From Falsiroseomonas sp051859025 (GTDB lineage: Bacteria; Pseudomonadota; Alphaproteobacteria; Acetobacterales; Acetobacteraceae), in the NCBI RefSeq assembly GCF_051859025.1, contig NZ_JBHYGL010000034.1, positions 186,001 to 250,000 of the forward strand: a stretch of DNA of 64,000 nucleotides, read 5' to 3'. The position numbers were made by a program, and so were the translations under genes. Numbering within the stretch: position 1 is the stretch's first letter; each line of letters starts with the position of its first letter. The notes under the pieces are model-generated. The model was given only the letters and a program-made list of their open reading frames with translations. It searched no databases and had not been told where the DNA came from. Below, in pieces: positions 57,667-64,000 of this stretch.

Positions 57667-58661
57667 GTGGGTTCCTGACCGGGCCGCAGAAGGCCGCGAC
57701 CCTGATGCTGGCGCTGGGGGAGGAGCAGGCGGCCAAGATCTTCGGCCGGCTGCATGAGGATGAGATCCGCGACCTGTCCCTGGCCATGGCAGCCCTCGGC
57801 AATGTGGGGGCGGAGGCGGTGGAGGAGGTGGTGCGGGAATTCCGCACCCAGCTCGGCCAGGCCGGGCACCTCGTCGGCTCCTACGAAAGCACCGAACGCC
57901 TGCTGCTGAAGACGCTGCCGAAGGAGCGCGTCATGCAGATCATGGAGGAGATCCGCGGTCCCGCGGGCCGCACCATGTGGGACAAGCTGGGCAATGTGAA
58001 CGAGGCGGTTCTCGCGAACTACCTCAAGAACGAGTACCCGCAGACCGTCTCCGTCGTGCTGTCCAAGGTGCGGCCGGACCATGCCGCGCGCGTGCTGGCG
58101 TTGCTGCCCGAAGGCTTCGCCATGGAAGTGGTGATGCGCATGCTGCGGATGGAGACGGTGCAGAAGGAAGCACTGGAAGGCGTGGAGCGCACGCTGCGCA
58201 TGGAATTCATGTCCAACCTGGCGCGCGGTTCGCGCCGGGATGCGCATGAAGTCATGGCCGAGATCTTCAACAACCTCGACCGTGCCGCGGAAGGGCGCAT
58301 CCTGTCGGCGCTGGAGGAACGGTCGCGCGAGAGTGCCGAGAAGATCCGCGCGCTGATGTTCACCTTCGACGACCTCCAGCGCCTCGACCAGCAGGGCATC
58401 CAGGCACTGCTGCGCTCCGTGCCGAAGGACAAGCTGACGCTGGCGCTGAAGGGCGCGTCGGAGACGCTGCGGGACATGTTCTTCCGCAACCTCTCCGAAC
58501 GTGCCTCCAAGCTGCTGAAGGACGATCTCGCGGCGCTTGGCCCCGTCAAGCTTCGCGACGTGGATGACGCGCAGGCCTCGATCGTCGCCATGGCGAAGGA
58601 CCTGGCGGCGCAGGGCCAGATCCAGATCGCCGACGGGCGCGATGACGAGATGGTGGCCTGA
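57663..58661 (+). CDS. fliG: Flagellar motor switch protein FliG
   Basis: A 332-residue rotor protein that binds FliF and transmits torque from the stator. It has the N-terminal LTGPQKAATLMLALGEEQAA, the middle EHPQ-like segment EYPQTVSVVLSKVRPDHAA, and the C-terminal torque helix region MFTFDDLQRLDQQGIQALLR with the charged residues expected. The start is a GTG at 57663 that overlaps the fliF stop by 4 bp. Confidence 0.96.
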   Translation: MSGFLTGPQKAATLMLALGEEQAAKIFGRLHEDEIRDLSLAMAALGNVGAEAVEEVVREFRTQLGQAGHLVGSYESTERLLLKTLPKERVMQIMEEIRGPAGRTMWDKLGNVNEAVLANYLKNEYPQTVSVVLSKVRPDHAARVLALLPEGFAMEVVMRMLRMETVQKEALEGVERTLRMEFMSNLARGSRRDAHEVMAEIFNNLDRAAEGRILSALEERSRESAEKIRALMFTFDDLQRLDQQGIQALLRSVPKDKLTLALKGASETLRDMFFRNLSERASKLLKDDLAALGPVKLRDVDDAQASIVAMAKDLAAQGQIQIADGRDDEMVA

Positions 58662-59284
58662 TGCTGGCGCTTCGCCTGCCGGACCTGTCGAAGCCGCCGC
58701 CACCGCCGGCGCCGCCGCCCCCACCGCCGCCGCCCGATCCGGCGCTGGTGGAGGCGATCCGCACGGAGGCGGAGGAGGCGGGCCGCGCAATCGGCCACGC
58801 GGAAGGGCTGGCGGAAGGCCGCGCGATGCAGGCGGCCGCGCAGGAAGCCGCGATGCAGCGGGCGCTGGAAGCGGTGGCGCGCGCGATGGAGGCGGCGGCG
58901 GAGGCAGGGCGCAACGTCGCGGAGGAATCGGCGGCGGCGCTGGCCTCGCTGCTCGCGCGCATGCTCGACCATGTGCTGCCCGGCGCCTGCGAACGCGCGG
59001 GCCCCGACATCGTCGCGCGGCTGGTCGTGCCGCTGCTGCCCGCCATCGCGGATCGGCCGGAAGCGGTGCTGCATGTGGCGCCCGCGCTGGTCGATCCGAT
59101 CGCCGCGCGGATGCCGCCCGGCGGGCCCGAGGTGGTGGCGGATGCGGCCGTGGCGCCGGGCGATGCGCGCCTGGCATGGCGGGATGGCGCGCAGCTGGTG
59201 GAACTGGCGATGCGGCGAGCAGCGGTGGTGGATGCGCTGCGCGCGGCAGGGGTGTGGGACGATGAGCAGGGAGAGAGCGCATGA
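58661..59284 (+). CDS. fliH: Flagellar assembly protein FliH
   Basis: A 207-residue regulator of the export ATPase. The N-terminus is unusual: residues 12-25 are almost all proline. The Ala/Glu/Gly-rich middle (HAEGLAEGRAMQAAAQEAAM) is helical with GxxxG-like repeats. The C-terminus (AGDARLAWRDG-like, GVWDDEQ) ends short. FliH sequences diverge a lot; the call rests on position between fliG and fliN, on length and on the EG-repeat. Its ATG shares one base with the fliG stop. Confidence 0.78.
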   Translation: MLALRLPDLSKPPPPPAPPPPPPPPDPALVEAIRTEAEEAGRAIGHAEGLAEGRAMQAAAQEAAMQRALEAVARAMEAAAEAGRNVAEESAAALASLLARMLDHVLPGACERAGPDIVARLVVPLLPAIADRPEAVLHVAPALVDPIAARMPPGGPEVVADAAVAPGDARLAWRDGAQLVELAMRRAAVVDALRAAGVWDDEQGESA

Positions 59285-59604
59285 GCGCCGATGATGGCTT
59301 CGAGGCCGTGCCCGCGACCGAGGCGCAGCAGGGCGCGTCGAATGTCGGTGGCCCGCGCGACCTGGACGCGGTGTACGACATCCCCGTGCAGGTCAGCGCC
59401 GTGCTCGGCCGCGCCACCATGCAGGTGTCGCAGCTGCTGAAGCTCGGCCGCGGCGCGGTGGTGGAGCTGGACCGCAAACTCGGTGAGGCCGTGGACATCT
59501 ACGTCAACAACCGCCTGGTCGCGCGCGGGGAAGTCGTGATGGTCGATGACAATCGGCTGGGCGTGACGATGACAGAAATCGTCAAGTCCGACCGGGGCGG
59601 CTGA
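59281..59604 (+). CDS. fliN: Flagellar motor switch protein FliN
   Basis: A 107-residue C-ring protein of the SpoA family. The domain (about 30-105) shows VYDIPVQVSAVLGRATMQVS, QLLKLGRGAVVELDRKLGEA, VDIYVNNRLVARGEVVMVDD and the typical ending GVTMTEIV. It overlaps fliH by 4 bp. It assembles with FliM (not in the window) in the switch complex. Confidence 0.95.
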   Translation: MSADDGFEAVPATEAQQGASNVGGPRDLDAVYDIPVQVSAVLGRATMQVSQLLKLGRGAVVELDRKLGEAVDIYVNNRLVARGEVVMVDDNRLGVTMTEIVKSDRGG

Positions 59605-59608
59605 GACC

Positions 59609-60997
59609 ATGGCCAGGCTGCTGATCGTCGGCTCCCTGGAAGGGGAGCTCGGTTCCGCCGCCCGCGTCGCCATCGCGCGCGGCGCCAAGCTTGGCCATGC
59701 CGAGGGTGTCGCGGCAGGGCTGGAGCGGCTGCGGGCGGAGGGTGCCGACCTCGCGCTGGTCGATCTGCGGCATGACGTGGCCTGGCTGGTCCAGGCGATG
59801 GCGGCGGAACGCATCGCCTGCCCGGTGGTGGCCTGCGGGCGCGCCGAGGATGGCGATGCGGCGGTGCGCGCGATCGAGGCCGGCGCGCGGGACTTCCTGC
59901 CGCTGCCGCCGGATGCGGACCTCATCATCGCGATGCTCCAGGCCGCTGGCGCGGCGCCGTCGCGGGACGGGCCCATCGCGCGCGACCCGGCGATGACCAC
60001 GCTGCTGGCGCGCGTCGCGCAGGTGGCGCGGGCGGAGGCTTCCGTGCTGCTGACAGGCGAATCCGGCACCGGCAAGGAGGTTCTGGCGCGGCACCTGCAC
60101 GCGATCTCGAAGCGCGCGCGTGGGCCCTTCGTGGCGCTGAACTGCGCCGCCCTGCCGGAGACGCTGCTGGAGAGCGAGCTGTTCGGGCATGAGAAGGGCG
60201 CCTTCAGCGGCGCCGTCGCGATGCGCAAGGGCAAGTTCGAACAGGCCGAAGGCGGCACGCTGCTGCTGGACGAGATCGGGGAGATGGACCCGCGCCTGCA
60301 GGCCAAGATTTTACGAGTCATCCAGGAAAGGGAGGTGGACCGGCTGGGTGGTGGCGCGCCCATCAAGGTTGATGTGCGGTTGCTGGCGGCGACCCATCGC
60401 GACCTGGCGCAGGAAGTGGCGAGGGGACGGTTCCGGGAGGACCTTTTCTTCCGCCTCAACGTCATCGCGCTGCGCATCCCGCCGCTGCGCGAAAGGCCCG
60501 CGGATATCCTGCCTTTGGCCGAGCATTTCGCCCTGCACTACGCCCGCGCCAATGGCCTGCCGGAACGCGGCCTTTCGCTGGTCGCGCGCCAGGCGCTGCT
60601 ATCCCACCCCTGGCACGGCAATGTGCGGGAGCTGGAGAACACCATCCACCGCGCCGTGCTGCTGGCGGAGGGGCATGAGATCGCGCCGGAGGCGATCGAG
60701 CTGACGCAGCGCGCGGTGATGGAGGCCACGCCGGTCCCGGCTTCGCCCAACGCGCCACCCCCGACGCCGCCCACCAACCGCGTGGCCGCGCTGGTGGGGC
60801 GGAAGATGGAGGAAGTGGAGCGCGACCTGATCCTGGAGACGCTGTCCCATTGCCTCGGCAACCGGACGCGGGCGGCGGAGATCCTCGGCATCTCCATCCG
60901 CACGCTGCGCAACAAGCTGCAGGATTACCGCGCGGCGGGGATACCGGTGCCGGCGGCACCCGGGCAGATGACGCCGCCGCTGCCGGTCGCGGTCTGA
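59609..60997 (+). CDS. flbD: Sigma-54-dependent flagellar regulator FlbD
   Basis: A 462-residue activator. The N-terminal receiver-like domain (1-115) ends in PVVACG and AGARDFLPLPPDADLI, close to FlbD of Caulobacter. It keeps Asp52 but lacks the acidic pair and the C-terminal Lys of true receivers. The AAA+ domain has Walker A GESGTGKE and the sigma-54 contact loop GAFSGA, where Ser replaces the usual Thr. A Fis-type helix-turn-helix ends the protein (AEILGISIRTLRNKLQDY). It should switch on late flagellar genes. The start is 4 bp after fliN. Confidence 0.92.
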   Translation: MARLLIVGSLEGELGSAARVAIARGAKLGHAEGVAAGLERLRAEGADLALVDLRHDVAWLVQAMAAERIACPVVACGRAEDGDAAVRAIEAGARDFLPLPPDADLIIAMLQAAGAAPSRDGPIARDPAMTTLLARVAQVARAEASVLLTGESGTGKEVLARHLHAISKRARGPFVALNCAALPETLLESELFGHEKGAFSGAVAMRKGKFEQAEGGTLLLDEIGEMDPRLQAKILRVIQEREVDRLGGGAPIKVDVRLLAATHRDLAQEVARGRFREDLFFRLNVIALRIPPLRERPADILPLAEHFALHYARANGLPERGLSLVARQALLSHPWHGNVRELENTIHRAVLLAEGHEIAPEAIELTQRAVMEATPVPASPNAPPPTPPTNRVAALVGRKMEEVERDLILETLSHCLGNRTRAAEILGISIRTLRNKLQDYRAAGIPVPAAPGQMTPPLPVAV

Positions 60998-61000
60998 CCC

Positions 61001-63100
61001 TTGGCCGGCATCACGCTGCCTTCCTGGTTGGGGCGTGCGCGGCCTTCGGGCGATATCGCGCTGGGCCTTGGCGTCGTCATGCTGGTGGCGGTGCTGGTGG
61101 TGCCGCTGCCGACCTGGCTGCTGGATGCGGGGCTTGCCGTCTCCATCACGGCCTCGGTCCTCGTCCTCATGGTCGCGCTGTTCATGAACCGGCCGCTGGA
61201 CTTCACCAGCTTCCCGACCGTGCTGCTGCTGACCACGCTGCTGCGCCTGTCGCTGAACGTCGCCACCACGCGCGCGATCCTGACGCACGGCCATGAAGGG
61301 CCGCAGGCCGCGGGACATGTCGTCTCCGCCTTCGGCGGCTTCCTGATGGGCGGCGACGTGCTGGTCGGCCTGATCGTCTTCGCCATCCTGCTGATCGTGA
61401 ATTTCGTCGTCGTCACCAAGGGTTCCGGCCGCATCGCGGAAGTGGCCGCGCGCTTCAGCCTGGATGCCATGCCAGGCAAGCAGATGGCGATCGATGCGGA
61501 TCTGTCCGCCGGCGTGATCACGGAGGAACAGGCCCGGCTGCGGCGGAAGGAGCTGGAGGAGGAGAGCGGCTTCTACGGCGCCATGGATGGTGCCGCGAAA
61601 TTCGTTCGCGGTGACGCCATCGCGGGCCTCATCACCACGCTCATCAACCTGCTGGCCGGCATCGCCATCGGCACGCTGCGCCAGGGGCTGCCCTTCGGGG
61701 AAGCGGTGACGACCTTCTCCGTCCTCACGGTCGGCGATGGACTGGTGGGGCAGATCCCGTCGCTGCTGGTCTCCATCGCGGCGGGCATCGTCGTCACCAA
61801 GGGTGGCGTGGAAGGCCGTGCCGACCAGGCGCTGGCGCTGCAGTTGGGCGGCGCCAAGCCGATGGCCATGGCGGGCGGCGCGGCGGTGCTGATGGGGCTG
61901 ATGCCGGGCATGCCGCTGCTGCCCTTCCTGGCGCTGGCTGGCGCGGCGGCCTGGGGCGCGCGGGTGCAATACATGGCGGAGCGCGCGGCCGATGCGAAGG
62001 CCAATGCGCCGCCGCCCCCGCCGGGGGAACCGCCGGCCAGCGATGCGCTGAAGATGGATTTGCTGCGGCTAGAACTGGGCTACGGCCTGCTGTCGCTGGC
62101 GGCCGGGGACGCGCCGCGGCTGTCGGAACAGATCCGCACGCTGCGCAAGACCACGGCGCAGGAACTGGGTTTCGTGCTGCCCAGCGTCCGCATCCAGGAC
62201 AATCTGCAACTGCCCCCCGATACCTATGTGATCCGGGTGAAGGAGATCGAGGCCGGGCGCGGCGCGCTGAAGCCGCCGCTGCACCTGGCGATCGATCCTT
62301 CCGGCAACCCCCCCGCGCTGCCCGGCGAACGCGTGCAGGAACCCACATTCGGTCTTCCTGCTGCCTGGATCGAGGAGATGCGGCGGGAGGAAGCACTCGC
62401 CATGGGCTGCACCGTGGTCGATGCCGCCGGCGTGCTGGCCACGCACCTGACCGAGGTGACGCGCGAGAATATGGCGGAGATGCTGTCCTTCGCGGAGACG
62501 CAGAAGCTGATCGACGATCTTGCCGTGGAGCACAAGCGCCTGGTCTCCGACCTCATCCCCGGCCAGGCCAGCCTCGGCACCGTGCAGCGCGTGCTGCAGG
62601 CGCTGCTGGCGGAACGCGTCTCCATCCGCGACCTACCGACGATCCTGGAGGGGATGCAGGAAGCGGTGGCGGGCGGGGCGCGCAGCCTCGGCCCCATGCT
62701 GGCGATGGTGCGCACCCGACTGGCGCGGCAGATCAGCGACGCGGCGCGCGGACCGCAGGGCTACATCCCGATCATCGCGCTGGCGAATGAATGGGAACAG
62801 GCCTTCCAGGAGGCGCTGATCGGCCCCGGGGAGGAGAAGCAGCTGGCCATGGCGCCCTCGAAGCTGTCCGCCTTCATGGGCGCGCTGCGATCCGCCTTCG
62901 ATTCGGCGAGCAATGCGGGTGAACCGGCCGTGCTGGTATGTTCCGGCACCATCCGCGCGCATGTCCGCGCCGTGGTGGAACGCTTCCGGCCCTCCACCAG
63001 CGTGCTGGCACACACGGAAATCCATGCCCGCGCGCGCATCCGCACCATCGGCACGGTGCAGGCCATGGGGCAGGGCACCCAGGCCACGGTGCAGGCATGA
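61001..63100 (+). CDS. flhA: Flagellar export gate protein FlhA
   Basis: A 699-residue membrane protein of the type III export gate. Eight N-terminal helices (to ~315) include the FHIPEP-type block ARFSLDAMPGKQMAIDADLS. The cytoplasmic C-terminal domain (about 345-699) docks substrate-chaperone complexes. The start appears to be a TTG at 61001 (MAGITLPSWLGRARPSGD), 3 bp after flbD; the next ATG would remove the first 26 residues including TM1's lead-in. The TTG start may keep expression low. Confidence 0.93.
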   Translation: MAGITLPSWLGRARPSGDIALGLGVVMLVAVLVVPLPTWLLDAGLAVSITASVLVLMVALFMNRPLDFTSFPTVLLLTTLLRLSLNVATTRAILTHGHEGPQAAGHVVSAFGGFLMGGDVLVGLIVFAILLIVNFVVVTKGSGRIAEVAARFSLDAMPGKQMAIDADLSAGVITEEQARLRRKELEEESGFYGAMDGAAKFVRGDAIAGLITTLINLLAGIAIGTLRQGLPFGEAVTTFSVLTVGDGLVGQIPSLLVSIAAGIVVTKGGVEGRADQALALQLGGAKPMAMAGGAAVLMGLMPGMPLLPFLALAGAAAWGARVQYMAERAADAKANAPPPPPGEPPASDALKMDLLRLELGYGLLSLAAGDAPRLSEQIRTLRKTTAQELGFVLPSVRIQDNLQLPPDTYVIRVKEIEAGRGALKPPLHLAIDPSGNPPALPGERVQEPTFGLPAAWIEEMRREEALAMGCTVVDAAGVLATHLTEVTRENMAEMLSFAETQKLIDDLAVEHKRLVSDLIPGQASLGTVQRVLQALLAERVSIRDLPTILEGMQEAVAGGARSLGPMLAMVRTRLARQISDAARGPQGYIPIIALANEWEQAFQEALIGPGEEKQLAMAPSKLSAFMGALRSAFDSASNAGEPAVLVCSGTIRAHVRAVVERFRPSTSVLAHTEIHARARIRTIGTVQAMGQGTQATVQA

Positions 63101-63999
63101 GGATGCGCGTGATCCGCGCCGCGCGGATGTCGGATGCCATGGCGCAGCTGCGCGCGGAGATGGGGGAGGATGCCGTCCTGCTCTCCACCCGTCGCGTGAA
63201 TGGCGGCGTGGAGATCACCGCGGCGCAGGAACAGGATGACGAGCCGCTGGTGATCCCGCCGGAGGCCGCGGCGCCATCCCGCGCCATCCCCGCCGAACTC
63301 GCGCGCCACAATGTCCCGGCGGAACTGGCGGCACGGCTGGCCGAGGGGCGGCTCGCGGGCGCGCTGGCGCAGGTGCTGTCCTTCGCGCCCCTGCCCCGGG
63401 GAACGGAGGGGCCGCTGTTCCTCGTCGGTCCCCCCGGCGCGGGCAAGACGCTCAGCGTGGCCAAGCTGGCGACCAGGCTGGTGATGGCGGGCACGGCGCC
63501 CCTGCTGGTGACGGCGGATGGAAGGCGCGCCGGCGCCACGGAACAGATCGCCGCCTATGCCCGCGTCCTCGGCCTGCCGCTGGCGGTGGCGAGTGGCCCG
63601 GCGGCGCTGGGCAAGGCGCTGGGGCGGCGGGCGGAGGGCCAGGTCGCGCTGGTGGACATGCCGGGCTGCGACCCCTTCAGCCCGGCTTCCGCCCGTGGCC
63701 TGGCCGCGCTGCTGGCGGCCGCGCAGGGGACGCCGGTGCTGGTGCTGCCCGCCGGGATGGATGCGGATGAAGCGGCGGAAACCGCCCATGCCTTCCGGCT
63801 GCTGGGCTGCCGGCACCTGCTGCCCACGCGCCTCGATGCCGCGCGGCGGCTGGGTGGCGTGCTGGCGGCGGCGGCGGCGGGGCTGGCGCTGACGGAGGCC
63901 GGCATCGGGCAGGATGCCGTGGGGGGGCTGGAACCCCTGACGCCGGAACGACTTGCCGCGCGCCTCGGCGCGCCGGCCAACAGGGAGATCGCGCCATGA
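63097..63999 (+). CDS. flhF: Flagellar biosynthesis GTPase FlhF
   Basis: A 300-residue SRP-type GTPase that guides flagellum placement. The N-terminus (MRVIRAARMSDAMAQLRAEM, then GEDAVLLSTR) is the FlhF family start. The N domain is short, and the G domain begins with GPPGAGKTLSVAKLATR. The usual G3 motif DTAGR is replaced by DMPGCDP, and the protein is ~100 residues shorter than typical. The ATG overlaps the flhA stop by 4 bp. Its stop overlaps an ATG at 63996 that opens the next gene, which leaves the window. Confidence 0.88.
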   Translation: MRMRVIRAARMSDAMAQLRAEMGEDAVLLSTRRVNGGVEITAAQEQDDEPLVIPPEAAAPSRAIPAELARHNVPAELAARLAEGRLAGALAQVLSFAPLPRGTEGPLFLVGPPGAGKTLSVAKLATRLVMAGTAPLLVTADGRRAGATEQIAAYARVLGLPLAVASGPAALGKALGRRAEGQVALVDMPGCDPFSPASARGLAALLAAAQGTPVLVLPAGMDADEAAETAHAFRLLGCRHLLPTRLDAARRLGGVLAAAAAGLALTEAGIGQDAVGGLEPLTPERLAARLGAPANREIAP

Positions 64000-64000
64000 G

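Overview
This is a high-GC (roughly 70 %) chromosomal window from an alphaproteobacterium. The flagellar order fliF-fliG-fliH-fliN-flbD-flhA-flhF, the split F0 operon with a duplicated b/b' subunit, CcrM, ApaG, DUF3126 and the run of solute-binding proteins (Bug/TctC, PotD-, LivK- and DppA-like) fit Acetobacteraceae, most likely a Roseomonas-like genus. I see no prophage, integron, CRISPR array or complete insertion sequence. Codon use looks uniform, so most of the window reads as stable chromosome.

Layout. 1-5.3 kb: the start of an HrpB helicase, a DUF4189 secreted protein, a DsbD/ScsB-type disulfide reductase, a small secreted protein and an MFS transporter. 5.3-9.1 kb: an accessory patch with three copies of a ~100-bp intergenic repeat. 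It holds a Bug-type binding protein, an unusual single-chain nitrile-hydratase-like protein (beta-N-terminal half, 22-His linker, cobalt-type alpha subunit) and a BLUF photoreceptor. 9.1-14.7 kb: a minus-strand operon of Fe(II)/2-oxoglutarate oxygenase, four spermidine/putrescine-type ABC genes and an isochorismatase-fold amidohydrolase. 14.9-17.8 kb: a host-attachment-like protein, tRNA-Gly(CCC), a SAM-II riboswitch candidate ahead of metZ, and a LysE exporter. 17.9-23.1 kb: apaG, then a tandem glycine riboswitch controlling gcvT-gcvH-gcvP, closed by a strong terminator inside an array of five hairpins. 23.3-25 kb: YHS protein, ECF sigma factor and NrsF anti-sigma. 25-29.4 kb: NUDIX, GNAT, a peptide-type binding protein and an RTX/VCBS-repeat protein. 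29.5-32.1 kb: the F0 operon (atpI-atpB-atpE-b'-b). 32.3-38.6 kb: mutY diverging from dciA-dsbA-smc.

38.7-47.7 kb: VOC protein, chemoreceptor, nhaA with tandemly duplicated 3' end, a DUF6653-like membrane protein, an ABC exporter, ccrM, rnhB and a cupin. 48-55.8 kb: two unknown small proteins, an orphan molybdenum hydroxylase large subunit, a sulfatase, a LivK-like protein, a membrane protein, the decayed remnant of a yetF (DUF421) gene, phhB and a zincin-like metallopeptidase. 56-64 kb: the start of a flagellar operon in which genes mostly overlap or abut.

Best candidates for something new: the fused nitrile-hydratase-like protein at 7380-8444; the two-hairpin intergenic repeat whose stems differ between copies but remain self-complementary (23.1 kb twice, 51.3 kb once); the TIR-bounded repeat at 8.44-8.60 kb; and the oxygenase-ABC-amidohydrolase operon. 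Everything here is from reading the sequence; family names rest on remembered motifs, not searches.
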